DNA of 64,000 bases from Cellulomonas humilata (GTDB lineage: Bacteria; Actinomycetota; Actinomycetes; Actinomycetales; Cellulomonadaceae): assembly GCF_030814415.1 (NCBI RefSeq), contig NZ_JAUSVB010000001.1, forward strand, positions 1,227,854 through 1,291,853, in the 5' to 3' direction. Every line of letters begins with the position of its first letter. Position 1 is the stretch's first letter. Below the pieces are notes generated by a model that saw nothing but the letters and a program-made list of their open reading frames with translations, ran no database searches and was not told the DNA's origin. Positions 1-7,494 of this stretch are shown here, piece by piece. The position numbers were made by a program, and so were the translations under genes.

Positions 1-1725
1 GCCGCCCGTGCGGCCGTCCTCGGCCTCGTACATGTCGAACGGCAGACGTGCGCCGCGCCCGACGAAGATCCCCCCGGTCACCACGTTGTTCGCCTGCTTG
101 CCGGGCACCTCGGTGGAGTCCGCGGCGACCGCGCTGGACACGTCGTACGTGCCGTTCCCGGCCGTCCAGGTACCCAGGTTCACGGACCCGCTCGTCGCCC
201 CGGCGGCGATCGCGCCGCTGATCGAGCCGGTGAGCGTCTTGACCACGGTGCCCGTCGTCGAGTCCTTGATGGTGACCGTCAGGCCGTGCGCGGCGGTGGA
301 CGTCGGGATGTTGCCGTTGTTGGCGACCGCCCCGGTGAACGTGACGACCGCGCCCGCGGCCGGGTTGCTCGGGGACCAGCTGACGACGGGGACCAGGTCC
401 GAGCTCGCCACGGGTGCCACGACCAGCTTGGTCGGGTTGCTGTAGGCGTTGTTGGACTCGTTCTGCTCGACCACGGTGTTCGCCGCGTCGGCGGTGGCTC
501 CGATCGTGTATGAGCCGGCGGCGCGGGCACCGACGCTCGCGGTGACCGTCGCGGTGGCGCCGGGGTTCAGTGCGCCGACCGACGCGTTGGCGGCGTTCTG
601 CCCGTCCACCTGGAAGGCGACGGTCGTGGCGGCCGAGGCCGTCGTGCCGATGTTCTTCACCGTCGCGGTGAGGGTCACGGGGCTGGACTCCGTCGCGTTC
701 GCCGGCCCGGTCACGCCCGTGACCGTGAGGTCAGGGTTGGGTGCCGCGGCGCCGAACACCTGGAGCTCGGCCACCTGCCCATTGCCCGCGCCGGTGTTCC
801 CGGTGAAGACGAGGCGGACGTCGGTCGCGGTGCCGCTCACGGGCACGGTGACGGTGTTGCCGGTCGACGGGCTGAAGGACCGGCCGGCCGACGGCGCCAG
901 GGTGGTGAACGCCCCGGTGCCGGTGCGGCCCTCGACGGAGAACGTCTGGGTGCGGTTGCCCCACGCGCCGTCCGGGTTGAGCTTGACGGTGACCGCCGAG
1001 AGCTGGCTGGCCGACGCGAGCGTGACCGTGAGGTTGCCCGGGTACTGGCCGCCGGCGCCCTCCCAGTAGGTGCCGAGGTTCCCGTCGACCGCGTTGCCCG
1101 CGGCGTAGGTCCACTCGGTCGACGACGCGACGATGGGCCGGCTGAGGGCGAGGTTCTGGCCGGTGGGGGGAGTGGTCGGGATCGGGCCGGTCGGCGTCGG
1201 CGTGGGGGTCGAGGTGCCGTGGACCTCGAGCTCGGAGAGCTGCCCGGCGGGCCAGCCGGTGTTGCCGGTGATGCTCAGCCGGACGTAGCGCACGGACGTG
1301 TCGGTGACGTCGACGTTCACGGTGTTGGCCTGGCCAGGGTCGAACGTGTAGCCCGCCTGGTTCTTCAGGGTGCTGAACGTGGAGCCGTTGGTGGAGCCCT
1401 GCACGGTGATGGTCTGCGTGCGCGTGCCCCAGGCGCCCGTCGGCAGCTTGAGGGTCAGGTCGGTGACCGTGGCGGCGCTGCCGAGGTCCACCTGCACCCA
1501 CTGCGGGAACTGGTTGTTGGTCGACTCCCAGTACGTGCCCTGGTTGCCGTCGGTGACGTTGCCGGCGCCGTAGACGTCCACCGTGCTGCTGGCGGTGGCG
1601 GGCTTGCCGGCGGCGAGGTTGGGCTCGGCGGCGGTCGCGCTCTGCGCCGCGAGGGCGAGCCCGAGCGGTACGACGAGCGCGGCCGTGGTGACGCCCGCGA
1701 CTGCGAGCCTGGCGTTCCTTCTCAT
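1..1725 (-). CDS. secreted discoidin/CARDB carbohydrate-binding protein (C-terminus off window)
   Basis: Reads leftwards off the window edge; about 575 N-terminal residues are visible. An N-terminal signal peptide (residues ~1-33, ending near ATAAEP) is followed by a first F5/8C (discoidin, CBM32-like) domain at ~35-170, a Thr/Pro linker (~171-190), a second discoidin domain (~191-327), a CARDB-type Ig-like domain (~332-437) and a further Ig-like domain (~445-552). The last visible residues, MYEAED, look like the start of a CBM6/CBM35 or glycosidase module. Such chains in actinobacteria are usually extracellular polysaccharide-binding or polysaccharide-degrading enzymes. The catalytic part, if any, is outside the window, so the activity cannot be named. 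The start is the ATG before a typical MRRNARLA signal sequence. No gene is co-directional upstream; the acyltransferase diverges. Confidence 0.85.
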   Translation of the reverse strand, partial: MRRNARLAVAGVTTAALVVPLGLALAAQSATAAEPNLAAGKPATASSTVDVYGAGNVTDGNQGTYWESTNNQFPQWVQVDLGSAATVTDLTLKLPTGAWGTRTQTITVQGSTNGSTFSTLKNQAGYTFDPGQANTVNVDVTDTSVRYVRLSITGNTGWPAGQLSELEVHGTSTPTPTPTGPIPTTPPTGQNLALSRPIVASSTEWTYAAGNAVDGNLGTYWEGAGGQYPGNLTVTLASASQLSAVTVKLNPDGAWGNRTQTFSVEGRTGTGAFTTLAPSAGRSFSPSTGNTVTVPVSGTATDVRLVFTGNTGAGNGQVAELQVFGAAAPNPDLTVTGVTGPANATESSPVTLTATVKNIGTTASAATTVAFQVDGQNAANASVGALNPGATATVTASVGARAAGSYTIGATADAANTVVEQNESNNAYSNPTKLVVAPVASSDLVPVVSWSPSNPAAGAVVTFTGAVANNGNIPTSTAAHGLTVTIKDSTTGTVVKTLTGSISGAIAAGATSGSVNLGTWTAGNGTYDVSSAVAADSTEVPGKQANNVVTGGIFVGRGARLPFDMYEAEDGRTGG

Positions 1726-2062
1726 GGTGGTCCTCGTTCTCCCGCCCGGGCGGGCTCGATGCCGGGCGCGCTGCTCGGACCGCCACCCGGTTCCGGGCGC
1801 GCGGGACCGGCCCGTCAGGGGCGTCGGTGCCCCGTCGGCGCGCACGGCGGTGAACTGCGGAGCTGTGTACCGTCCGACAGTTGCGACCATGCGCACCACT
1901 TTGTGCGTCGGTCCTGTCGAGTTCTTGCGGCTTCGTGACCAGACACTACGAACGCGGGTCGGACGAGTCAAGAGGAACCGGAGAAACAGCACACGCCGCT
2001 GTGACTGCACGCGCTCCCACGGGTGCGGAGCGCGCTTCCCCGCTCGGGGTACCGTCCACCCC
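1726..2062. other. divergent intergenic region
   Basis: 337 bp between the secreted protein (leftward) and the acyltransferase (rightward). Apart from the -10-like TACCGT next to the acyltransferase start, I see no convincing gene, repeat or terminator. Part of it (about 1870-1990) is less GC-rich than its surroundings and probably holds the promoter of the secreted protein. Confidence 0.4.
2050..2055 (+). promoter_or_regulatory. -10 element, leaderless promoter of acyltransferase
   Basis: TACCGT ends 7 nt before the GTG at 2063, so transcription should begin at or next to the start codon. Confidence 0.5.
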
Positions 2063-2650
2063 GTGACGTTCCGACGAACCCTGGCTCGCGCCTACTGGCG
2101 CCTCAGCCGCTGGACCTTGCAGACCGAGCGCGTGCCGGTGGACGGGGCGGGGCTGCTCATCGGGGCGCCGCACACCTCGAACTGGGACTTCATCCTCATG
2201 CTCGCGATCTCGGGCGAGGCCGACCTGAAGGTCCGCTGGCTCGGCAAGCACCAGCTGTTCAAGGGGCCTGCCGGCCCGCTGATGCGGGGGCTCGGTGGCA
2301 TCCCCGTGGACCGTCGCGACCCCGCCGGGCTGGTCGACGAGCTCGTGGAGCGCATCCAGGGCGGCGACCGGTTCTACCTGGTCGTCACGCCCGAGGGCAC
2401 CCGCAGCGGCTCCGGCTGGAAGTCGGGGTTCTACCGGATCGCCCGCGCCACCGACCTGCCCGTGACCCTCGGCTACGTCGACCGCACCACGATGACCGCC
2501 GGTCTCGGTCCGACGATCCGGCTGACCGGCGACGTCGCCGCCGACATGGACGTCGTCCGCGCGTTCTACGCCGACAAGTCCGGCTTCGCGCCGTCGCGCC
2601 GGACCGAGCCGCGCCTCCGGGAGGAGCTCCCGGAGGCCGGCCCGGCCTAG
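2063..2650 (+). CDS. 1-acyl-glycerol-3-phosphate acyltransferase-like protein (PlsC family)
   Basis: A 195-aa lysophospholipid acyltransferase-like protein. The family's catalytic HX4D box is seen as HTSNWD at ~37-42, and the later substrate motif as PEGTR at ~109-113. It is shorter than PlsC and lacks an obvious membrane anchor, as in the small MlaF-independent actinobacterial acyltransferases; the acyl acceptor is unknown. I chose the GTG at 2063 because the reading frame upstream has no family similarity and a -10-like TACCGT sits 7 nt before it. The stop abuts the stop of the convergent epoxide hydrolase, with a hairpin inside the 3' end of the gene. Confidence 0.85.
   Translation: MTFRRTLARAYWRLSRWTLQTERVPVDGAGLLIGAPHTSNWDFILMLAISGEADLKVRWLGKHQLFKGPAGPLMRGLGGIPVDRRDPAGLVDELVERIQGGDRFYLVVTPEGTRSGSGWKSGFYRIARATDLPVTLGYVDRTTMTAGLGPTIRLTGDVAADMDVVRAFYADKSGFAPSRRTEPRLREELPEAGPA
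2613..2637. terminator. hairpin at convergent gene ends
   Basis: Ten-bp perfect arms (GCCTCCGGGA/TCCCGGAGGC) with a 5-nt loop, inside the last codons of the acyltransferase. The convergent genes leave no intergenic space, so this may serve as terminator. There is no T tract. Confidence 0.4.
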
Positions 2651-3739
2651 TCAGAGCGAGCGGAAGAACGCGTCGACGTCCTCGACCAGCACGTCCGTCG
2701 CCTCGTGCGCGGCGTAGTGGCCGGGGGTGTCGTAGACGTTCCAGCGCACGATGTTCGCGTGGTCGCGGTGCGCGAACCGGCGGACCGACAGGAAGTCGTT
2801 CGTCGAGCCGGCCAGCGCCGTCGGGGTCTGTGTAGGCGCTGCCGGCCCGTTCCGCTGTTCTGTCGAGTCGGTCATCTCCTTGTAGAAGCGGATCGACGAG
2901 CCGCTGGTCCGCGTGAACCACGAGACGGCGACGTTGGCGACGACGAACTCGTCGTCGAGCCCGACCATCAGCTGACCGTTCCAGCCGAGCAGCCCGGTCG
3001 GGGAGTCCGCGAGCGCGTGCGCCAGCGTCTGCGGCTGCTGCGACTGCAGCACGTTGAAGGCGCCCATCGACTCCCAGAACCACTGCAGCCTGGCCATCGC
3101 CGCCTGCTCGTCCTCGGTGAGGTCGGCCATCTCCGCGGGGTCGCCCGACGGGAACGAGAACAGCTGCGTGACGTGCACGCCGATCACGTGCGGGTCGATC
3201 CGGCCCAGCTCGGGGGAGATCATCGAGCCCGCGTCGTTGCCGACCGCGCCGTAGCGCTCGTAGCCCAGGCGTGCCATGAGCTCCTTCCAGGCCCGCGCGG
3301 TCCGCGGGATGTCCCAGCCGCGGTCCGTCGTCGGCCCCGAGAACCCGAAGCCGGGCAGGGACGGGATCACCAGGTCGTAGCCGGCGGCCGTGAGGGGCTC
3401 GATGACGTCGAGGTACTCGACGACCGACCCCGGCCAGCCGTGCGTGAGGATCAGCGCGACGGGGTCGGTGGCGCCGGAGCGGACGTGCAGGAAGTGGATC
3501 GTCTGACCGTCGATCTCGGTCGTGAACTGCGGGTGCGCGTTGAGGCGGGCCTCGAGCGCGCGCCAGTCGAACGACGTGCGCCAGTGCTCCGCCCAGGCCT
3601 TCACCTGGCTGAGCGCGACCCCGTACTCGTTGCCCGAGCCGGGGATCTCGTCGGTCCACCGGGTGCGGGCCAGCCGGTCCTGGAGGTCGTCGAGCTCGGC
3701 CTGCGGGACGTCGACGCGGAAGGGCTGGATGGTGCTCAT
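2651..3739 (-). CDS. epoxide hydrolase (alpha/beta hydrolase with EHN domain)
   Basis: A 362-aa soluble epoxide hydrolase of the microsomal type. The N-terminal EHN domain (~4-110) is followed by the alpha/beta-hydrolase core. The oxyanion-hole motif HGWPGS is at ~124, the nucleophile elbow GNDAG (Asp nucleophile) at ~194, and the terminal catalytic His in GHYAAHEA near 345. These enzymes open epoxides to vicinal diols, usually in detoxification or terpenoid/aromatic catabolism. The gene is divergent from a TetR regulator, and two matching 17-bp palindromes lie in the 92-bp gap, so substrate-induced de-repression is likely. A GGAGG-type RBS precedes the ATG. Confidence 0.92.
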   Translation of the reverse strand: MSTIQPFRVDVPQAELDDLQDRLARTRWTDEIPGSGNEYGVALSQVKAWAEHWRTSFDWRALEARLNAHPQFTTEIDGQTIHFLHVRSGATDPVALILTHGWPGSVVEYLDVIEPLTAAGYDLVIPSLPGFGFSGPTTDRGWDIPRTARAWKELMARLGYERYGAVGNDAGSMISPELGRIDPHVIGVHVTQLFSFPSGDPAEMADLTEDEQAAMARLQWFWESMGAFNVLQSQQPQTLAHALADSPTGLLGWNGQLMVGLDDEFVVANVAVSWFTRTSGSSIRFYKEMTDSTEQRNGPAAPTQTPTALAGSTNDFLSVRRFAHRDHANIVRWNVYDTPGHYAAHEATDVLVEDVDAFFRSL

Positions 3740-3760
3740 GGTGGCCTCCTCAATCTGGAA

Positions 3761-3777
3761 CGGAACACATCGTTCCG
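3761..3777. promoter_or_regulatory. TetR operator O1
   Basis: Perfect 6-5-6 palindrome CGGAACACATCGTTCCG, close to the epoxide hydrolase start. It matches O2 at 3794 in inverted orientation; the two centres are 33 bp apart. Confidence 0.75.
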
Positions 3778-3793
3778 CTACTCAGGAGACTAG

Positions 3794-3810
3794 CGGAACG
3801 AATCATTCCG
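3794..3810. promoter_or_regulatory. TetR operator O2
   Basis: CGGAACGAATCATTCCG, a palindrome with one mismatched pair. It lies just upstream of the -10 of the TetR gene, so occupancy should block both divergent promoters. Confidence 0.75.
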
Positions 3811-3819
3811 TTCAAGTGC

Positions 3820-3825
3820 TAGCGT
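3820..3825 (+). promoter_or_regulatory. -10 element, leaderless promoter of tetR gene
   Basis: TAGCGT ends 6 nt before the ATG at 3832. The same TAGCGTCCCC context recurs before the ATG at 40032. Confidence 0.6.
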
Positions 3826-3831
3826 CCCCTC

Positions 3832-4461
3832 ATGAGCACTCCTCTCAGCGGACGCAAGGCGCAGGCTGCGCGCAACGACGAGGTGATCCTGGCCGCGGCC
3901 CGGACCGTCTTCATGCGCTCGCCCGACGCCCCGATCGCCGCGGTCGCGCAGGAGGCCGGCGTCGGGATCAGCGCGCTCTACCGCCGGTTCGCCGGCAAGG
4001 AGGACCTGCTGGCCACCCTGTGCGCCGACGGGCTCCGCCGGTTCATCGCCGTCGCCGACCGCGCCGCGCAGCTCGCGGACCCGTGGGACTCCTTCGCGTC
4101 GTTCGTCGAGGGCGTCATCGAGGAGGACACCCACTCGCTGACCGTCCACCTGGCCGGGACGTTCACGCCGACCCCCGAGCTGAGCGAGCTCGCGCAGGAG
4201 GCGAGCGACCTCGGCGACGCCATCGTCGAGCGAGCCGTCGCCGCCGGCGCGGTGCGCGACGACCTGGTGACGGAGGACGTCGCCATGATCTTCGAGCAGG
4301 TCACCGCCGTGCGTGTCGACGACCCCGCGCGCACGCGCGTCCTGCGAGCGCGGTACCTCGCGCTGCTTCTCGACGCCGTGCGCCCGGGCGCCCGGACGCG
4401 CACCCTGCCGGGACCCGGACCCACCGGCGCCGAGCTCGGTGCGAGGTGGATCCCGCGCTGA
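3832..4461 (+). CDS. TetR/AcrR family regulator of the divergent epoxide hydrolase
   Basis: A 209-aa TetR-family repressor. The N-terminal DNA-binding domain spans ~12-60, with the helix-turn-helix around AAVAQEAGVGISALYRRF and the family's FAGKEDLL continuation. The C-terminal ligand-binding region is helical and matches the SbtR/TetR_C type. The gene has no Shine-Dalgarno sequence and is probably leaderless from TAGCGT at 3820. Twin operators at 3761 and 3794 imply autoregulation and control of the epoxide hydrolase. The ligand is unknown; an epoxide or its precursor is the natural guess. Confidence 0.9.
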   Translation: MSTPLSGRKAQAARNDEVILAAARTVFMRSPDAPIAAVAQEAGVGISALYRRFAGKEDLLATLCADGLRRFIAVADRAAQLADPWDSFASFVEGVIEEDTHSLTVHLAGTFTPTPELSELAQEASDLGDAIVERAVAAGAVRDDLVTEDVAMIFEQVTAVRVDDPARTRVLRARYLALLLDAVRPGARTRTLPGPGPTGAELGARWIPR

Positions 4462-4511
4462 GTGTCTGAGGTCGTCGCTACCGTCGGCACCCCCTCACTC
4501 AGGAGCCCTTC

Positions 4512-5102
4512 ATGGACGAGTTCGACTGGTCGATCCTCAGTGTGCCGACGGCCCGCGCCGTCGTGCGGGGACAGCTCGAGTTCTCGTGGTGGGAGCTGGG
4601 GCAACGGCTTGAGACGGTCACCCAGGACGAGTTCCTGTGGGAGCCCGGCCCCGGCGCCCTGAGCGTCCGTCGCCGAGGAGAGACCACCGCGCCGCGGGCG
4701 TTCGGCGTCGGCGAGTGGGTGGTCGAGTGGCCCGAGTCGGGGGATCACCCGGGACCCCGGACCGTCGCCTGGCTCGTCGCGCACCTGACCGACGTGCTCT
4801 CCGAGCGCTACGACTGGACGTTCGGCGACCACCAGGCCCGGCGCGCCACGCTCACGTACTCCGGCGAGGTCGGTACGGCCGTCGCCGAGCTCACGCGGGT
4901 GGTCGACCTCTGGCGTGCGGGCATCGCGGGGATGTCCGACGATGACATCTTCACCGTCGGGTTCAGTCAGGCCACCGAGATCGACCAGCAGTCGCCGTTC
5001 GCCCACCTGGTGGCGCACATCAACCGCGAGATCATCCACCACGGCTCGGAGATCTTCACGCTGACGGACCTGTACCGCGTGCGAGGAGGAGCCCATGTCT
5101 GA
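4512..5102 (+). CDS. DinB-family protein
   Basis: A 196-aa protein of the DinB/DUF664 four-helix fold, whose members are thiol (mycothiol/bacillithiol)-dependent metalloenzymes. Candidate metal ligands are the His in HLTDVL at ~94 and the His pair in REIIHHGSEI near 175, which matches the family's C-terminal motif. An AGGAG RBS lies 8 nt before the ATG, and TACCGT at 4479 could be the -10. It overlaps the next gene by 8 bp, so the two are translationally coupled. The substrate is not predictable. Confidence 0.75.
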   Translation: MDEFDWSILSVPTARAVVRGQLEFSWWELGQRLETVTQDEFLWEPGPGALSVRRRGETTAPRAFGVGEWVVEWPESGDHPGPRTVAWLVAHLTDVLSERYDWTFGDHQARRATLTYSGEVGTAVAELTRVVDLWRAGIAGMSDDDIFTVGFSQATEIDQQSPFAHLVAHINREIIHHGSEIFTLTDLYRVRGGAHV

Positions 5103-5541
5103 GAACCACGTCGCCCGCGCGACGGTCGAGATCCCCGCGTCCGCCGAGACCGTCTGGGACACCCTCGTCGACCCGGAGGCCACCTGGATGCTCGGCGCGC
5201 GCGTGACCAGCGCGTACGTCGTCGGCGTGCCGATCACCTTCGACGGCGAGTGGGACGGCAGACCCTTCCAGGACCACGGCGAGATCCTCGAGGTCGACCG
5301 GCCGAGACGCCTGCGCTACACCCACTACTCACCCCTCAGCGGGCAGCCGGACGTGCCCGAGAACTACCACCACCTGACGTTCACCTTCGAGGAGCACGAC
5401 GGGACCACCGACGTGACCTTGGAGCAGGACGGCAACGGGTCCGCGGAGGAGGCGGAGCACGCGACCGCCAACTGGGCGCAGGTGCTCGGGGCGCTGCGGG
5501 GCGCGGTCGTTGCGGATGCGGGAGCCGCGTCGCCGTCGTAG
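5095..5541 (+). CDS. SRPBCC / AHSA1-family protein
   Basis: A 148-aa START-like (Bet v1 fold) protein: an N-terminal strand with EIPASAETVWDTLVDPE, the loop GEILEVDRPRRLRYTHYSP, and the C-terminal helix NWAQVLGALR. AHSA1-like domains bind hydrophobic ligands or act as Hsp90-type cochaperones. Start: ATG at 5095 with GAGGAG 5 nt upstream, overlapping the DinB gene. The pairing of DinB-like with SRPBCC is common in actinobacteria but functionally unassigned. Confidence 0.85.
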   Translation: MSENHVARATVEIPASAETVWDTLVDPEATWMLGARVTSAYVVGVPITFDGEWDGRPFQDHGEILEVDRPRRLRYTHYSPLSGQPDVPENYHHLTFTFEEHDGTTDVTLEQDGNGSAEEAEHATANWAQVLGALRGAVVADAGAASPS

Positions 5542-5544
5542 CGT
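5539..5544 (+). promoter_or_regulatory. -10 element of csbD-like gene
   Basis: TAGCGT overlaps the stop of the upstream gene. It would give a ~27-nt leader that contains the AGGAG Shine-Dalgarno sequence of the CsbD gene. Confidence 0.4.
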
Positions 5545-5577
5545 CGAGTCGTTGCCAACCCGAGAGGAGTGATTCTG

Positions 5578-5748
5578 ATGGGTCTCGACGACAAGATCAG
5601 CAACGCTGCGGAAGAAGCCAAGGGCAAGGTCAAGGAATCGGCCGGCAAGGCGACTGACGACGAGCGTCTCGAAGCAGAAGGCAAGCGCGACCAGGCCAGC
5701 GCGAATCTCAAGCAGGCCGGCGAGAACGTCAAGGACGCGTTCAAGTGA
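5578..5748 (+). CDS. CsbD-family general stress protein
   Basis: A 56-aa, highly charged, Lys/Glu/Ala-rich protein beginning MGLDDKISNAAEEAKGKVK and ending VKDAFK. This is the typical size and pattern of CsbD proteins (general-stress, sigma-B-type regulon in Bacillus and Streptomyces; molecular role unknown, intrinsically disordered). Short acidic/basic repeats around AEEAKGKVKESAGK are diagnostic. An AGGAG RBS lies 8 nt before the ATG, and a strong terminator follows 20 nt after the stop, so it is a monocistron. Its AAG/GAA codon use is less GC-biased than that of its neighbours, as expected for a highly expressed small protein. Confidence 0.9.
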   Translation: MGLDDKISNAAEEAKGKVKESAGKATDDERLEAEGKRDQASANLKQAGENVKDAFK

Positions 5749-5768
5749 GCTAGTACGGCACGACCGAC

Positions 5769-5800
5769 GAGGGCCCCCACCGACGACGGTGGGGGCCCTC
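5769..5800. terminator. terminator after csbD-like gene
   Basis: Perfect 13-bp arms (GAGGGCCCCCACC and its complement) with a 6-nt loop GACGAC. No T tract, as usual in this genome. Confidence 0.85.
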
Positions 5801-5831
5801 GCCGCGTCCGGGCCATCGATCGCCTGCATCA

Positions 5832-5875
5832 CGCAACACTCATTGCGCAATAACTCTTGCGCAATAAGTGTTGCG
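5832..5875. promoter_or_regulatory. composite palindromic operator of the ArsR-like regulator
   Basis: A 44-bp AT-rich island. The outer inverted arms are CGCAACACT (5832-5840) and AGTGTTGCG (5867-5875). Inside are two copies of the self-complementary TTGCGCAA (5843-5850 and 5857-5864), spaced 14 bp. It covers the -35 position of the TATTCT promoter, so autorepression is expected. Confidence 0.75.
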
Positions 5876-5880
5876 AGTTC

Positions 5881-5886
5881 TATTCT
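5881..5886 (+). promoter_or_regulatory. -10 element, leaderless promoter
   Basis: TATTCT ends 6 nt before the ATG at 5893. It fixes the start of the regulator downstream of the operator. Confidence 0.65.
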
Positions 5887-5892
5887 CGAACC

Positions 5893-6564
5893 ATGAGCAC
5901 CACGGAGACCGGCGACACCCGCCACAGCCCCAGCGACCCGGAGCGCATGCGAGCGCTCGCGCACCCGCTGAGGCTCGCGCTCCTGGAGTTCCTGGACGAC
6001 GTCGGCGAGGCGACCGCGACGCAGTGCGCCAAGCACACGGGCGAGTCCGTGGCCAACTGCTCCTTCCACCTCCGCCTCCTCGCCCGCTACGGCTTCATCG
6101 AGCCGGCGGAGCAGCGCGGCCGGGAGCGCCCGTGGCGGAGCGCCGAGCGCACCTACTTCGAGCCCGACCCGTCGGTGCCCGGCTCGATCCGGGCGGTCGT
6201 CGAGCTGGCCGAGGTGACCGTGCGACAGGAGGCCGAGGGGTTCATCGGCTTCCTGCGGGAGCGGGCAGACCGCGCCGACGAGCTCGCGGGCACCCCGCTG
6301 CCGGTCTCGATGACCAAGGACTCCTTCTGGGCCACGCCTGACGAGACCGACGAGCTCATGCAGGCGGTGAACGCCCTGCTTGCGCCCTACATCCGGCGTG
6401 TCCAGGACACGGCCGACCGCCCCGCGGGCGCGCGCCTCATGCGCTGGTTCGCGACGAGCCACCCCGATCTGACCTTTCCTCCCGCACCAGGTCCGGAGGC
6501 GTCCGACGCCCCCGACGCGGCCACCGAGCCGCCCGAGCCGCCCTCGCCCCAGAAGGAGGCGTGA
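5893..6564 (+). CDS. ArsR-like winged-helix transcriptional regulator
   Basis: A 223-aa regulator. The winged helix-turn-helix of the HTH_20/ArsR type at ~18-80 (ERMRALAHPLRLALLEFL, then VANCSFHLRLLARYGFIE) is followed by a long helical C-terminal domain and a Pro/Ala-rich tail. Start: ATG at 5893, because TATTCT lies 6 nt upstream and a longer TTG start would put coding sequence inside the operator. Regulators of this type usually sit beside an MFS pump; here the next gene is only a 63-codon ORF. Autoregulation through the 5832-5875 operator is inferred. The effector is unknown. Confidence 0.85.
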   Translation: MSTTETGDTRHSPSDPERMRALAHPLRLALLEFLDDVGEATATQCAKHTGESVANCSFHLRLLARYGFIEPAEQRGRERPWRSAERTYFEPDPSVPGSIRAVVELAEVTVRQEAEGFIGFLRERADRADELAGTPLPVSMTKDSFWATPDETDELMQAVNALLAPYIRRVQDTADRPAGARLMRWFATSHPDLTFPPAPGPEASDAPDAATEPPEPPSPQKEA

Positions 6565-6565
6565 C

Positions 6566-6757
6566 ATGGTCGCGCTGACGTACGACGTGCGCACCGTGCG
6601 CATCCCTGTCCCCCGGATCGTCATCCCCCGGCGTGCGCCGAGCAGGCCCGCCCGTCCGGCCCGTCGGATCCTCGAGCCGTGGCAGCGCGCCGAGCGCGTC
6701 GCGTCCGAGCGGCGCCTCGACGCCCATCGCGACGCCGCGCTCGCCGTCCACCGCTGA
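6566..6757 (+). CDS. small basic protein, unknown function
   Basis: A 63-aa ORF starting one base after the stop of the regulator, so probably translated by coupling (GGAGG 8 nt upstream). The protein is Arg/Pro/Val-rich and basic (segments RTVRIPVPRIVIPRR and RILEPWQRAERVA), with no signal peptide or membrane segment. I recognise no family. Its position and spacing favour a real gene, but short GC-rich frames like this can be spurious. Confidence 0.45.
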   Translation: MVALTYDVRTVRIPVPRIVIPRRAPSRPARPARRILEPWQRAERVASERRLDAHRDAALAVHR

Positions 6758-6811
6758 CCGCTCCTGCCGCAGAGCAATCCGCGCGCCCGTCGGCGACGAA
6801 CTCCGAGTGAC

Positions 6812-6839
6812 CCATCCGCGACGGACGACAGGACCCGAT
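6812..6839 (+). promoter_or_regulatory. possible SigK-type promoter of sigK
   Basis: CCATCC (6812-6817) is followed 18 bp later by CGAT (6836-6839). This resembles the CCATCC-N16-CGAAC boxes upstream of the fasciclin gene and dipZ, though with longer spacing. It would allow sigK autoregulation with translation from the GTG at 6919. Confidence 0.45.
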
Positions 6840-6905
6840 GTCCCACGCCCAGCTCTGTGCGCCTCCGGCGCGTCCCGCCGAAGGGCGGGCCGCCGAGCGG
6901 TGGGG

Positions 6906-6911
6906 CACACT
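6906..6911 (+). promoter_or_regulatory. -10-like element before sigK GTG
   Basis: CACACT ends 7 nt before the GTG at 6919, the same geometry as the other leaderless starts. Confidence 0.4.
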
Positions 6912-6918
6912 GGCCCGC

Positions 6919-7494
6919 GTGGAGCGAGGACCGGACGAGGCCGACGCGCCCCGCTCCGCCGAGTCCCTGCTCTCGGACGTCGGGCGGGGTGACGACTCGG
7001 CGTTCGCCGTCCTCTACGACACCCTCGGCCGAGGCGTCTTCGGCACCTGCCTCGGCGTCCTGCGGGACCCGGACCACGCCGCCGAGGTCGCCCAGGAGGT
7101 GTGGGTCGAGGTGTGGCGCACCGCCCCGCGGTTCGACGCCGCGCGCGGTTCGGCTCGCACCTGGACCCTCACGCTCGCCCACCGGCGGGCCGTCGACCGC
7201 GTCCGTGCCGTGCAGGCGCAGCGCGACCGCGACCAGCGGGTCCTCGACGAGAGCACCGAGCGCGAGTTCGACGTCGTCGCCGACGAGGTGGAGTCCGCCC
7301 TCGAGCAGGTCCGCGTCCGCGACTGCCTCGGCACGCTGACCCCCACGCAGAAGCAGGCCGTGGTCCTCGCCTACTACGGCGGCCGGACCTACCGTGAGGT
7401 GGCCGCCGAGCTCGCCGCGCCGCTGCCCACGGTCAAGACGCGGATCCGCGACGGACTGCTCCGCCTGCGCGACTGCTTGGGGGTGACGTCATGA
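6919..7494 (+). CDS. sigK: ECF RNA polymerase sigma factor SigK
   Basis: A 191-aa ECF sigma factor with sigma-2 (~15-85, YDTLGRGVFGTCLGVLRDPDHAAEVAQEVWVEVW) and sigma-4 (~130-185, LTPTQKQAVVLAYYGGRTYREVAAEL) regions. The match to SigK (ECF19) rests on context: the next gene is an RskA-type anti-sigma factor, then come a fasciclin (MPT70/MPT83-like) lipoprotein and dipZ, the core SigK regulon of Mycobacterium tuberculosis. I use GTG 6919 because it gives a normal SigK length and has a leaderless -10-like box. An ATG at 6838 with weak AGGA would add 27 poorly conserved residues. It overlaps rskA by 4 bp. Confidence 0.88.
   Translation: MERGPDEADAPRSAESLLSDVGRGDDSAFAVLYDTLGRGVFGTCLGVLRDPDHAAEVAQEVWVEVWRTAPRFDAARGSARTWTLTLAHRRAVDRVRAVQAQRDRDQRVLDESTEREFDVVADEVESALEQVRVRDCLGTLTPTQKQAVVLAYYGGRTYREVAAELAAPLPTVKTRIRDGLLRLRDCLGVTS

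Noticed and set aside
5857..5892. TTG start extending the ArsR-like regulator by 12 codons
   Set aside because: It lies inside the operator and upstream of the TATTCT promoter.
6838..6918. ATG 6838 start of sigK
   Set aside because: Adds 27 unconserved residues and overlaps the SigK-like -10; kept only as an alternative.
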